Source: Gammaproteobacteria bacterium (lineage in GTDB: Bacteria > Pseudomonadota > Gammaproteobacteria > Steroidobacterales > Steroidobacteraceae). Taken from it: a DNA stretch of 32,219 bases. The translations under genes and the position numbers were made by a program. Shown piece by piece: positions 16,371 to 24,282 of this stretch. The DNA lies in NCBI GenBank assembly GCA_003140135.1, contig PLIX01000074.1:1-32219 (forward strand), given 5' to 3'. Under the pieces are notes generated by a model. The model saw only the letters and a program-made list of their open reading frames with translations. It did no database searches and was not told the origin of the DNA. The stretch's first letter is position 1, and every line of letters begins with the position of its first letter.

Positions 16371-17114
16371 TCAGCTGATAGCCGCCCAATTGTCTGGCAG
16401 TAAGTCGAACGTGGCTGTATCGCGGAATGCGAATTGATTGCCTTCTGATGTCTCAACCGGAGTCAGCATATGCCAAACACGGTCGTCGTCGAAGACGTAA
16501 CACTCACCCGCCTCGCGCATGGTAAAGCGATCCATTTCACGCTTGTCATTGTCGGTGATGACGACTTCACCTCCTTTGGCTCCGCACCGTGCCAGGAGAT
16601 GAGTGGCGAGGTACTTTTCACCATCCTTGTGTAAGCCCGGAGGGCTCGTGTCGCACGGCCGAGAAGGAGTCGCCGCAAACCGCGCCACGTGCATGTTGAC
16701 CAGATAACTTGTGCCAACCTGCGACAGCGGCAGGTACATGAGGTGATGGGAAATCAGCTTGCGAACTCCGGCAGAGTCGGCGATCTGCAGGGGCAGCGGG
16801 GCGTACTCGCGCTGCTTGCCTCCCAGTGTAGTGTTGTATTTTTCGAGCTGCACATAGGGCTTAGTGTCGTCGCACGGCCAGATATGTACGCCGCCTGCAG
16901 CAATTTGGGCCTTGAACCGATTTAATGTTCGGAACCTGGTGCCACCCTCGTAGTACTGATCCCTCGGCATAGACCAGGCCGCATGGGCGAGCACGCCCAG
17001 TGCACGCGCGATATCTACGTCAACCCTCAATGGGCGGCGAGTGAACCCCTGTTCGAGAATATCGTCGCGAGCCCGAGTGTCCGCTATGGCCGAGACAAAG
17101 CCATTATTATTCAT
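16371..17114 (-). CDS. 2-oxoglutarate/Fe(II) dioxygenase, free amino acid hydroxylase-like (PF10014 type)
   Basis: A 247-residue protein of the 2OG-Fe dioxygenase family that includes bacterial L-isoleucine hydroxylases. The facial triad is visible as H162 and D164 in GLHKDGEKY and H215 in DDDRVWHMLTPV. R231 in FAFRDT is in position to bind 2-oxoglutarate. Conserved context such as GGEVVITDNDKREMDRFTM precedes the second His. Known members hydroxylate free aliphatic amino acids with O2 and 2OG, giving succinate and CO2. The actual substrate here cannot be read from sequence. It diverges from an N-formylglutamate amidohydrolase-like gene across ~390 bases, which loosely supports a role in amino acid metabolism. 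Confidence 0.85.
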   Translation of the reverse strand: MNNNGFVSAIADTRARDDILEQGFTRRPLRVDVDIARALGVLAHAAWSMPRDQYYEGGTRFRTLNRFKAQIAAGGVHIWPCDDTKPYVQLEKYNTTLGGKQREYAPLPLQIADSAGVRKLISHHLMYLPLSQVGTSYLVNMHVARFAATPSRPCDTSPPGLHKDGEKYLATHLLARCGAKGGEVVITDNDKREMDRFTMREAGECYVFDDDRVWHMLTPVETSEGNQFAFRDTATFDLLPDNWAAIS

Positions 17115-17501
17115 GCCCTACTCCGCCACATGTATGGCGAGGAACGTTGATCTTCGTTGAGCCCGTAAATCAAAATCCCGAGCCTGGTTTTAGATAGAGC
17201 GGTCCGCGTTGTGCGCCTATATTGGACCGCGTACTTTGCACTAAAACGAGTCACTGGACGCTTGCCGAGGGTACTAAATCAATGTCGTGGTGTCGATCTG
17301 ATGGCACGCGCGATCGCCTCTTGACCGGATCGGTGATCGTCGTTGCCGTCCGCCAGCGGGACGTCTTAAGAGACCGACGACGAAGACGGCTCGCAACGCT
17401 TGCCGCCGGTGATTTCCTTCGACTTGCGGTGACTCTTTAGCGCGCGACAAAGAAGGCTTGTTTTTGCGCTGACTTGTGATATGCAGGTAGCAGTGTGATG
17501 A
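17115..17501. other. Divergent intergenic region upstream of dioxygenase and amidohydrolase genes
   Basis: These 387 bases hold no supported gene. They must contain promoters for the dioxygenase (minus) and probably for the short ORF and amidohydrolase (plus). I see no clear hexamer pairs. Overlapping minus-strand frames around 17280-17450 are basic, low-complexity and shift between frames, so they are not called. Confidence 0.4.
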
Positions 17502-17528
17502 GTGCGAGACAGACCGATGCATGGGCAC

Positions 17529-17618
17529 ATGATCCCCGGAGTCGAGCGCCCCATGACGCTCGATGACCTCGCGCAAGTTGCGACCGGCGACCACTTCGCG
17601 CTGATCATGCCTCGATGA
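17529..17618 (+). pseudogene. 29-codon ORF resembling the N-terminus of a histidine ammonia-lyase, coupled to the next gene
   Basis: The small frame includes ERPMTLDDLAQVATGD, which resembles the opening strand and helix of HAL/PAL-type lyases (pattern xxLTLxDLxxVAxG). Its TGA overlaps the start of the amidohydrolase gene as ATGA. It could be a remnant of hutH left after a deletion, since HutH and N-formylglutamate amidohydrolase act in the same pathway, or simply a leader peptide that couples translation. The frame is open back to GTG 17502. The match is short, so the family call is tentative. Confidence 0.35.
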
Positions 17619-18409
17619 ATCCGGGCACCGCAGGCTTTCGGCTGCTCGCTGCCGACGAACCACCGCCCTTTATCGAGGTCGGGCGGCACGGCCGATCGAA
17701 TTTCGTGATCGCAGTCGATCACGCGAGCTCGCGCATCCCCCGGCGTTTGGGGAATCTCGGCTTGCCGTCGTCCCAGTTGCAGCGGCATATCGCCTGGGAC
17801 ATTGGCGCCTTAGGCGTAGCCCGACAGGCTGCCGCAGCGCTCGATGCGGTCGTAGTGGCACAAAATTATTCTCGACTGGTGATCGATTGCAATCGCGACC
17901 CGAAGGTTGCGACATCGATCCCGACACACGGCGAATCGATTGAGATTGCCGGAAATATCGGCTTGAGTGCCGAGGAAGTTATTGCCCGTCGCGTCGAGAT
18001 CTTCGATCCGTATCACAATCATCTGCATGCGCTCTTGGATGAAAGGCTCTCAGCCGGACGCCCCACGATTCTGGTCGCTCAGCACAGTATGACGAACATC
18101 TTCAAAGGCGTTAAACGCGAGATGCACGCCGCGGTGCTGTACAACCGCGACCGCCGTTTCGCGGGCCTCGTGCTTGACATGCTGCGTCGTGACTCCGATC
18201 TGCTCATCGCCGACAATGAACCGTACTTTGTCAGCGATGACACCGACTACACCATTCCGCGCCATGGCGAAGCCCGTGGTCTGCCGCATGTCGAAATCGA
18301 AATCCGACAGGATCTGGTGAGCGACGACGCCGGACAGGCACAGTGGGCGCGGCGAATTGCCCGCGCCCTGCGAGATGCCGAACAGGCATTGGCCGGAGTA
18401 ATCCAATGA
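17615..18409 (+). CDS. N-formylglutamate amidohydrolase family protein
   Basis: A 264-residue zinc-hydrolase-like protein of the N-formylglutamate amidohydrolase family (HutG-type chemistry: formylglutamate to glutamate and formate). Visible family motifs are VIAVDHASSRIPRRL (residues 31-45), HIAWDIGALGVAR (58-70), NYSRLVIDCNRDP (84-96) and EIFDPYHNHL. PHVEIEIRQDLV near the C-terminus carries the conserved Glu/Arg segment. Many members of this family lie outside hut operons and have unproven substrates. No hutU or hutI is in the window, and only a hutH-like scrap precedes it. Its start overlaps that scrap (ATGA) and its stop overlaps another small ORF (ATGA), so three frames are chained. Confidence 0.85.
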   Translation: MNPGTAGFRLLAADEPPPFIEVGRHGRSNFVIAVDHASSRIPRRLGNLGLPSSQLQRHIAWDIGALGVARQAAAALDAVVVAQNYSRLVIDCNRDPKVATSIPTHGESIEIAGNIGLSAEEVIARRVEIFDPYHNHLHALLDERLSAGRPTILVAQHSMTNIFKGVKREMHAAVLYNRDRRFAGLVLDMLRRDSDLLIADNEPYFVSDDTDYTIPRHGEARGLPHVEIEIRQDLVSDDAGQAQWARRIARALRDAEQALAGVIQ

Positions 18410-18552
18410 CTTATCCGCTTAGCCGCGAGATCGGGATTGAGCCAGCTCTTGTTCGATCCATGCGGACGGGGTTGGACGGCCAACATCCCCGGATTCGCGT
18501 GCTCACGCAGCCTCCATCAGACCAGGAACCGTTTGCCCTCGGAGCTTCGTAG
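18406..18552 (+). CDS. 48-residue ORF translationally chained to the amidohydrolase gene, function unknown
   Basis: The frame starts at an ATG inside the amidohydrolase stop (ATGA overlap) and encodes a short hydrophilic peptide containing LSREIGIEPALVRSMRTGLD and ending EPFALGAS. I do not recognise it. The overlap suggests it is, or once was, a co-translated partner. It may be the truncated 5' end of a longer gene. Minus-strand genes of the dehydrogenase operon end just beyond it. Confidence 0.35.
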   Translation: MTYPLSREIGIEPALVRSMRTGLDGQHPRIRVLTQPPSDQEPFALGAS

Positions 18553-18614
18553 CTCGTAACATCGAGGTGACCGGTCTTGAGGATCCGTGCGCACGATAAT
18601 CCCGGGCAGGAAGC

Positions 18615-19877
18615 TCAGTCGTTCCTCGCAGCAAGGTTTCCTCGCGCCTTGCGTACTTCGTCCTCCGTCAGGACAGGTCCCGCGTGGCCCCAGCTATTGC
18701 GGATATAAGTCGCGACGGCCGCGACCTGCGCATCGGTCAATTGCCAGCCAAACGAGGGCATGGCAGGACCTGTCGGCTCATCTTTCGTGGCAACGGTTTG
18801 CGCGCCGCGCAGAACGACCCGAATGAGTGTCGTGGGCTCCCGTGAGGCTGCAGTGGATGACGTCGCAAGATCAGGAATCAGATAAGGCACGCCATGTCCG
18901 TCTCCCCGGTGGCAGGCGGAACACAGGTCCTGATAGATCGCCGCGCCCGCCACCATCATCGGATCGTTGACTGCAACGCTGCTTGCCGCGAGTGTTTGTC
19001 CAGAACGCGCCTTGAGATAGGTTGCGATGGCGTTCAGGTCCGCCTCAGTCATCTGGGAACTTGAATCCGCGACCTCCTCCCCCATCGGCCCAGATGCGCC
19101 TGCGATGCGGTTGTGGCCCTTCTTCATGTACTCAGCGACGTCGGCATTCGACCAGCGGCCGAGGCCATGCGCCTCATCGTTCGTGATGTTGGGAGCGAAC
19201 CAGCCCTGAATGGAATAGCCTTGAAATTGCAGCCGGGTTTTATCGCCGCCCAAGAAGGTTTTGGGCGTGTGGCAAGCGCCACAGTGTCCTGGGCCTTCGA
19301 CGAGATAGGCACCGCGGTTCCATATGTCCGATTGCGCTGGATCGGCTTTGAAGGATCCGGGACTGAAATAAAGCGCATCCCAGAGCCACATCGCGGAGCG
19401 GATGTTGAACGGGAACGGCAGTTGGTTGGAGTCCACATCGTTATGAACCGGCGGCAGCGTATTGAGGTAGGCCCGGATGGCGAGCACATCCTCTCGGCTC
19501 ATCTTCGTGTAGTAGGGATAGGGCATCGCGGGATACAGGCGTTTGCCGTCGGGCAACTTACCTTGCCGCACGGCGGTATCGAATTGCCGGTCCGTCCAGC
19601 CGCCGATTCCCGTATCGCGATCGGGCGTGATGTTCGCCGCGAGCACGACACCGAACGGCGTCTCGATCGGGCGGCCGCCGGCGAATGCGGTACTCTGATG
19701 CGGATCCGTGTGGCAGGCCGCGCAATCGGCGGCCACCGTCAGATAGCGGCCGCGCTCGATGATCGCGAAATTCTCGCGGCTCCCGGGATGGTTGGCTGCA
19801 AGCAGGGGAAGAGCAAGCGCCAGCGCCGCCGCGCCGGCGGCCAGTGCCGCAGCACGCTTGCGTAACGCTTCACGCAT
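18615..19877 (-). CDS. Triheme cytochrome c subunit of a membrane dehydrogenase
   Basis: A 420-residue periplasmic cytochrome with a signal peptide (AALAAGAAALALALPLLAAN) and three CxxCH haem sites: CAACH at 52-56, CGACH at 199-203 and CSACH at 319-323. Each is followed by a methionine-bearing segment expected to supply the second axial ligand (for example GPAMPSFGWQLT at the third). This is the architecture of the cytochrome subunits of gluconate, sorbitol and FAD-glucose dehydrogenases, which pass electrons from the flavoprotein to ubiquinone or a terminal oxidase. The ATG at 19877 overlaps the stop of the GMC gene upstream, so the two are translationally linked. It is the last gene of a small subunit - GMC - cytochrome operon. 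Confidence 0.93.
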   Translation of the reverse strand: MREALRKRAAALAAGAAALALALPLLAANHPGSRENFAIIERGRYLTVAADCAACHTDPHQSTAFAGGRPIETPFGVVLAANITPDRDTGIGGWTDRQFDTAVRQGKLPDGKRLYPAMPYPYYTKMSREDVLAIRAYLNTLPPVHNDVDSNQLPFPFNIRSAMWLWDALYFSPGSFKADPAQSDIWNRGAYLVEGPGHCGACHTPKTFLGGDKTRLQFQGYSIQGWFAPNITNDEAHGLGRWSNADVAEYMKKGHNRIAGASGPMGEEVADSSSQMTEADLNAIATYLKARSGQTLAASSVAVNDPMMVAGAAIYQDLCSACHRGDGHGVPYLIPDLATSSTAASREPTTLIRVVLRGAQTVATKDEPTGPAMPSFGWQLTDAQVAAVATYIRNSWGHAGPVLTEDEVRKARGNLAARND

Positions 19878-21648
19878 GGAGAAGCGGACCGGGGTTTTTG
19901 AGATACCTCGAGCGGATTGCCTCAGCGGACCAATACGCAAGCGCGGCGAGAGTCCCCGTCGGGTTGTAGCCCGCGTTCTGCGGAAAGCCGCTGGCACCCA
20001 TGACAAAGAGGTTCGGCACATCCCAGCTTTGCAGATAGCGGTTGATGGCGCTCGTCTTGGGGTCCGTGCCCATCACCGCACCACCGCACAGATGCGTCGT
20101 CTGATAAGCCGTGACGTCGTACGGCCCTTTGCGATATTCCTTCACGACCTGACGTGCGCCCATGGCCTGAAAGACTTCCGCAAACTTGTCGGTGAGAAAG
20201 GCATTTTGCTTCAACTCGTTCTCGTGAAAGTCCATGGTGATGCGCATCAGCGGGCGCTTGAAGCGATCCTGGTACGTCGGGTCAAGATCCAGATACACGT
20301 CGCGATAGCTGTACATGCTGCCGTGCACGCCCGTTCCGGGCTTGAGCGCGCTTTGGTAGCTCTCCCGCACTGCCTGCTTCCACTTGGCACCCCACTTGGG
20401 CGTGCCCGGCGGCGTGGGTGTCGTTTCGATGGGCCGGCCGTTGGTCTGCACCTGTCCCATATAGCCGCCGCCGACGAAGCCGTGCGGGCCATGATCGAAG
20501 TTATCGCCGTTGAACTCATCAATGCACATGCCGATGGAGCCGGAGGCGATGAAGGGATTGAAGATGAATTTCGCAGGATCGAAGAAGCTCGTGACGTCGG
20601 AAATCGTTTGATGCGTGAAATTGCGTCCGATCACGCCCTGGTTCGCCACCGGGTCATAGGCCTTGCCGATGCCGGAGAGGAGCAGGAGCTGCACGTTGAA
20701 AACCGTATAGGCCGAGAGGATCACAAGATCGGCCGGTTGCTCCCACTCCGTACCGCTCGTGTCCACAAAGGTGACACCGGTCGCCCGTTTGCCGGATGAA
20801 TCCAGGTTGATCCGCGTGACTTCAGATTGATCGCGCACCAGGAAATTCGGCTTGCGCACGAGCACCGGCAGGATGGTCGTCTGGGGACTGGCCTTCGAGT
20901 AGTTCGCACAGCCAAACCATTCGCAGAACCCGCAATAGGTGCAGGGGCCAAGCCGCACGCCCAGCGGATTGGTATAAGCCTGGGACATGTTGCCGGAGGG
21001 CTGCGGAAAGGGCTTGTAGCCCAGCTCCCGCGCCGCTTTGGCAAAGAGCGCATGGCTGAACGGCTGCTGCTGCGCGGGGTTCGGATAGGGCCGCGAACGC
21101 GGTCCTTCAAACGGGTTGCCGCCTTCTTGAATCTTGCCTTTGAGATTGCCGGCCGTGCCCGAGGTACCGCACAGGTATTCGAACCGGTCGTAGTAGGGCT
21201 CGAGCTCATCGAAGGTGATGCCCCAATCCTGGATCGTCATGTCGGCGGGCAGAAAGCGCGCGCCGTAGCGCTGCGTCAAATGCGTGCGCAGCACGAAGTC
21301 GGAAGGCAGGAATCGCCAGGTCTCGGCATTCCAGTGCACGCCGCCGCCGCCGACGCCGTTGGGCGGCATGAAGGCGCCCCAGCTGCGGATGGGCAGCGCC
21401 GTCTGGTCCATCTTGTTGCGAAAGGTGAAGGTCGTCTGCTCGGGCTGAAGGAATAGCTCGTGCCGGATGCGATAGCGCAGCTCGTCCTGAACATAGTTGG
21501 GCGGGTAGTCGGTCGCGGTGTTCCGCCAGGGCCCGCGCTCGATCGCGACGACATCGAGTCCCTCCTCCGTCAGCTCGTTCGCCATGATCGAGCCTGTCCA
21601 GCCCAGGCCGACGATGACGACATCTTTCTTGGGCAGCTTGCGTGTCAT
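19870..21648 (-). CDS. GMC-family FAD dehydrogenase (gluconate 2-dehydrogenase alpha-like)
   Basis: A 592-residue flavoprotein of the GMC oxidoreductase family. The FAD-binding Rossmann motif is VVIVGLGWTGSIMANEL near the N-terminus, followed by PNGVGGGGVHWNAETW. The C-terminal active-site block is TTHLCGGAVMGTDP (catalytic His) and QNAGYNPTGTLAAL (partner Asn). A cysteine group GPCTYCGFCEWFGC in the middle resembles the segment in gluconate/FAD-glucose dehydrogenase-type enzymes proposed to hold an iron-sulfur cluster. The protein has no signal peptide and is expected to be exported with the Tat-bearing small subunit encoded 11 bases upstream. GAAGG lies 7 bases before ATG 21648. The sugar or alcohol substrate is not determined. 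Confidence 0.93.
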   Translation of the reverse strand: MTRKLPKKDVVIVGLGWTGSIMANELTEEGLDVVAIERGPWRNTATDYPPNYVQDELRYRIRHELFLQPEQTTFTFRNKMDQTALPIRSWGAFMPPNGVGGGGVHWNAETWRFLPSDFVLRTHLTQRYGARFLPADMTIQDWGITFDELEPYYDRFEYLCGTSGTAGNLKGKIQEGGNPFEGPRSRPYPNPAQQQPFSHALFAKAARELGYKPFPQPSGNMSQAYTNPLGVRLGPCTYCGFCEWFGCANYSKASPQTTILPVLVRKPNFLVRDQSEVTRINLDSSGKRATGVTFVDTSGTEWEQPADLVILSAYTVFNVQLLLLSGIGKAYDPVANQGVIGRNFTHQTISDVTSFFDPAKFIFNPFIASGSIGMCIDEFNGDNFDHGPHGFVGGGYMGQVQTNGRPIETTPTPPGTPKWGAKWKQAVRESYQSALKPGTGVHGSMYSYRDVYLDLDPTYQDRFKRPLMRITMDFHENELKQNAFLTDKFAEVFQAMGARQVVKEYRKGPYDVTAYQTTHLCGGAVMGTDPKTSAINRYLQSWDVPNLFVMGASGFPQNAGYNPTGTLAALAYWSAEAIRSRYLKNPGPLLHA

Positions 21649-21658
21649 GGAGCAGCCT

Positions 21659-22393
21659 TCAGGTCTTTTTCGGAGTCCAATCGGGCCGGCCGGCGATGCT
21701 GACGGGCGGATAGGGGTAGCGCTCGTTGTGGCGGCCCACCCAGTCGCGGTAGTCGTAACGCGCTCCGGGAAAGCCAATCATTTTCCATGCGCACATGTCG
21801 CGGTTACCGCCGTAAATCGGATCGGCGAAGAAACCCTCCTGCATGTCCTTTAAGAGAGTCTCGAAGAAGCTCTTCGTATCGATGCCTTCGAGCTCGACCG
21901 TGCCGCTCTCCACTGCGTGCAGTAGCTCATCCTGCCGCTCGCCCGGAAGCTCAATCCAGGATTTACCGCCCTCCTTGGATTTACAGTACCGATCAAGCGC
22001 TGCCAAAGCCGCTCGGTAGGTCTCGGCCGGGTTCTGCGCAGATTGCGGCCCCTGTTCCTTGATGCCCTTCACGAAAGGCCCACGCGTGTAGAGACCCTGC
22101 CGGTGGCCGTAGGCCCCGGCAAGCTGGCGGTCGATGAAAACCGCACACCCCGCATCCTTGCCGCCCGGGGTCTGCGGGTCAGGCGGAATGATGCGGTCCG
22201 CCAGCGCTTCGACAGCGGCAGCTTCCTGCTCGGTGAAGAACTGCCAGGCGCCGGGTCGGACTGCCTCCGGAGGCGATCCCGCATCGGGGTGCCAGGGCAG
22301 CTGGCCGGAGACGACGCCCGCGCGCGCGACTGTCTCGCTGACAATGACGAGGGCTGTCGCTGCCAGAAGGTCGCGTCGGCTTAGATTTGTCAT
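21659..22393 (-). CDS. Gluconate 2-dehydrogenase subunit 3-like protein with Tat signal
   Basis: A 244-residue small subunit. It starts MTNLSRRDLLAATALVIVSE, a twin-arginine (SRRDLL) signal peptide, then shows the Gluconate_2-dh3 pattern WQFFTEQEAAAVEALADRII-PP, later GFFADPIYGGNRDMCAWKMI and GFPGARYDYRDWV. In the family this subunit carries the cofactor-loaded flavoprotein out through Tat and stabilises it. It is the first gene of the operon with the GMC subunit and triheme cytochrome. An upstream in-frame extension to 22438 is unlikely because the Tat motif lies at the chosen N-terminus. About 250 bases separate it from the divergent GST gene. Confidence 0.92.
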   Translation of the reverse strand: MTNLSRRDLLAATALVIVSETVARAGVVSGQLPWHPDAGSPPEAVRPGAWQFFTEQEAAAVEALADRIIPPDPQTPGGKDAGCAVFIDRQLAGAYGHRQGLYTRGPFVKGIKEQGPQSAQNPAETYRAALAALDRYCKSKEGGKSWIELPGERQDELLHAVESGTVELEGIDTKSFFETLLKDMQEGFFADPIYGGNRDMCAWKMIGFPGARYDYRDWVGRHNERYPYPPVSIAGRPDWTPKKT

Positions 22394-22647
22394 GCTTTGC
22401 CGTCGAGCGGAAAACCAAAGAACGAAACGAGAACGCAAAAGGTTCCCAGGACGTGAGCTTCGCGCTGCCGCGATCCGCCGACAAGAGGCCTTGACTAATA
22501 AGTGAATAGCCGAGGCGTGTTTCGGCTGGGGTGCATGCAGAAATTGCGCAATTCGCTGGCGCGTTGCAACATCCTGTCGCTTCGTTGAAATGACGCTCCC
22601 GCTAATATCCTGCGCCTGCGAGCCGCGCGCCCATCGGAATATTCGCC

Positions 22648-23376
22648 ATGACTTATGAGCTTTATTACTGGCCCGGCATCCAGGGCCGCGGTGAATTCGT
22701 GCGCCTCGCGCTCGAGGAAGCCGGCGCGTCCTACCGCGACCTGGCGCTCGTGCCGGAGGCGAAGCGCGGCGGAGCGGCTGCGGTCGTGAAGGTGCTCAAT
22801 GCCAGGAGCAATCGGCGTCCGCCGTTCGCGCCGCCGATCCTAAAGGCTGGCCGGCAATTCATCGCGCAGACGCCGAACATCCTGCTGTATCTGGGGGGTC
22901 ACTTACCGCTCGCCCCGCGGGATGAGGCAGGCAAGCTCTGGACGCATCAACTGCAGCTCACGATCTCGGATTTGTACCTTGAGATCTTCAGCACGCATCA
23001 TCCGCTCGGCGACGCCTATGGCTACGAGGAACAGAAATCCGCGGCCAAACGGCGCACCAAGGATTTTCTTTCGACGCGCCTGCCGAAGTTCCTCGGCTAT
23101 TTCGAGCGCGTGCTCGAGCGCAATCGCGCGCGCGGGCCGTGGCTGGTCGGGACACGGCTGAGCTATGCGGACCTCTCGATGGCGCAGGTAATCGCGGGCC
23201 TGCGGTACGCTTTCCCAACAGCCACCGGCAAAGCACTGGGCAGCCGCCCGCGCCTGCGCTCGCTCTACGATCGCGTGTTCGAACGGCCACGCATTGCCCT
23301 CTATGCGGCCTCAGGCCGACGACTTGCATTCAATAACGAGGATCTGTTTCGCCACTACCCGGAACTGGATCGATAA
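22648..23376 (+). CDS. Glutathione S-transferase
   Basis: A 242-residue GST. The N-terminal thioredoxin-like half begins with YELYYWPGIQGRGEFVRLAL, where the early tyrosines and GRGE/RLALE segment match the glutathione site of sigma/mu/beta-like enzymes, and continues with the Gln-Thr-Pro turn (IAQTPNILLYLG). The helical half contains GPWLVGTRLSYADLSMAQVI, the conserved N-capping region with its buried Asp. It conjugates or transfers glutathione in the cytoplasm; the substrate is unknown. It diverges from the dehydrogenase operon and precedes the cyclase remnant by ~145 bases, in which a 21-bp palindrome lies, so the downstream genes may have their own control. Confidence 0.92.
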   Translation: MTYELYYWPGIQGRGEFVRLALEEAGASYRDLALVPEAKRGGAAAVVKVLNARSNRRPPFAPPILKAGRQFIAQTPNILLYLGGHLPLAPRDEAGKLWTHQLQLTISDLYLEIFSTHHPLGDAYGYEEQKSAAKRRTKDFLSTRLPKFLGYFERVLERNRARGPWLVGTRLSYADLSMAQVIAGLRYAFPTATGKALGSRPRLRSLYDRVFERPRIALYAASGRRLAFNNEDLFRHYPELDR

Positions 23377-23475
23377 TGCAGCGAATCCAGTCCTGACACT
23401 CGCCTCAGAGCCTTACGAATTTGACCGCGCAACGCCTGAACCGAAAAACGGCTGTGCACGCGGCAGCGTGCTAGC

Positions 23476-23496
23476 CTACGTATCGAGGATACGTAG
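23476..23496. promoter_or_regulatory. Perfect 21-bp palindrome upstream of the cyclase/CMD gene set
   Basis: Arms CTACGTATC and GATACGTAG (9 bases each) flank GAG. The repeat ends 12 bases before the AAGGAG ribosome site at 23509-23514 and 25 bases before ATG 23522. Size and place fit an operator for a dimeric repressor such as a TetR- or MarR-type protein. No regulator gene is seen in the window. Confidence 0.5.
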
Positions 23497-23521
23497 CTTC
23501 TTTGCGCTAAGGAGCGTCACC

Positions 23522-23872
23522 ATGCGAGCGTGCGTTTGAACTGTTTGTTCTGCCGCGGCCGGCGCCCCGGTCTTGGGTGCTGCCCGCGCGGCGGACACGG
23601 ACAAGTCCGCCTCACTCGGCGACGCGCTGGCCGTCTTGCAATCGCACCATTGCGTCGAGCTTACCCACGCTTTCGCTTCGGATATCCCGCACTGGAAGGG
23701 TGCATCGGATGAGACGGTCAAGGCGCTCAACAGGGTTGAGAAGGATGGCTTTTGGATCAATGAGTACTGCCACGTCGGGCAGTGGGACGCGCATGTGGAT
23801 GCCCCGGCACATTTTCATGCAGCCCTGCACACTGTCGACGCCATCGATCGCGTCTTTGCGATCGCGCCGTGA
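23522..23872 (+). pseudogene. Cyclase-family protein gene, disrupted (early stop, truncated)
   Basis: An excellent start (AAGGAG, 7-base spacer, ATG) leads to a five-residue peptide ending in TGA at 23537-23539. In the same frame the reading resumes as a signal-peptide-like stretch (VCSAAAGAPVLGAARAAD) and then the N-terminal part of a metal-dependent cyclase/kynurenine formamidase-like protein, with the motifs CVELTHAFASDIPHWKG, WINEYCHVGQWDAHVDAP and AHFH, the last two carrying the HxDxxxHF-type metal site. The frame ends at 23872 after ~116 codons, whereas family members have 250-300 residues. So both an internal stop and a 3' truncation are visible. The stop overlaps the next gene's GTG (GTGA). 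Frameshift, readthrough or sequencing error are alternatives. Confidence 0.7.
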
Positions 23873-24264
23873 GCGCGGCCGCGATACCGATCGAGTACGC
23901 CGACGCTTCGCGCGAAGTGCGCGCGGTGTACGACGACATCATGGCGACGCGCAAGACCGACTGGATCAACAACTTCTGGAAGGTGCTCGCGCACGACCCT
24001 GCGACTCTGCGGCGGATGTGGGCCAACGTGAAAGAAGTCATGGCCCCCGGAGCGCTCGATCCCATGACGAAGGAGCTCATCTACATTGCCGTTAGCGTGA
24101 CGAACGGCTGCCGCTACTGCATCGCTTCGCACGGTGCCGGCGCCACCGCCAAGGGTATGACGCCGGCGCAGCATGCCGAGCTTCTGGCCGTCATTGGACT
24201 TGCCAATGAGACGAATCGCTTTGCCGTCGCGCTTGATATGCCAATCGACGAGCGGTTTCGCTGA
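23869..24264 (+). CDS. Carboxymuconolactone decarboxylase/AhpD-like protein
   Basis: A 131-residue protein of the CMD fold. The key motif CRYCIASH (C81, C84, H88) is the CxxC...H redox or proton-relay site of AhpD-like members, preceded by the typical ALDPMTKELIYIAVSVTNG segment. The N-terminus REVRAVYDDIMATRKTDWINN is complete for this subfamily. The start is GTG 23869, overlapping the TGA of the cyclase remnant. Family functions include peroxiredoxin-linked disulfide reduction and lactone decarboxylation; the CxxC pair favours a redox role, but this is inference. The next gene begins 18 bases downstream. Confidence 0.88.
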   Translation: MSAAAIPIEYADASREVRAVYDDIMATRKTDWINNFWKVLAHDPATLRRMWANVKEVMAPGALDPMTKELIYIAVSVTNGCRYCIASHGAGATAKGMTPAQHAELLAVIGLANETNRFAVALDMPIDERFR

Positions 24265-24282
24265 AGATAAGGAGAGATCAAT

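Noticed and set aside
17274-17663. Minus-strand frame between dioxygenase and amidohydrolase
   Set aside because: It overlaps the amidohydrolase start on the other strand, and basic low-complexity sequence is present in all three frames. No start signal was seen.
18615-22393. Possible choline or glucose dehydrogenase instead of gluconate-type
   Set aside because: The small-subunit pattern and the cysteine motif fit gluconate-2-dehydrogenase-type complexes better, but the true substrate is left open.
22508-22527. Six-base stem AGCCGA/TCGGCT with an 8-base loop between the dehydrogenase operon and GST
   Set aside because: The stem is short and the loop long, with no T-run. A nearby TTGACT has no -10 partner at 17 bases.
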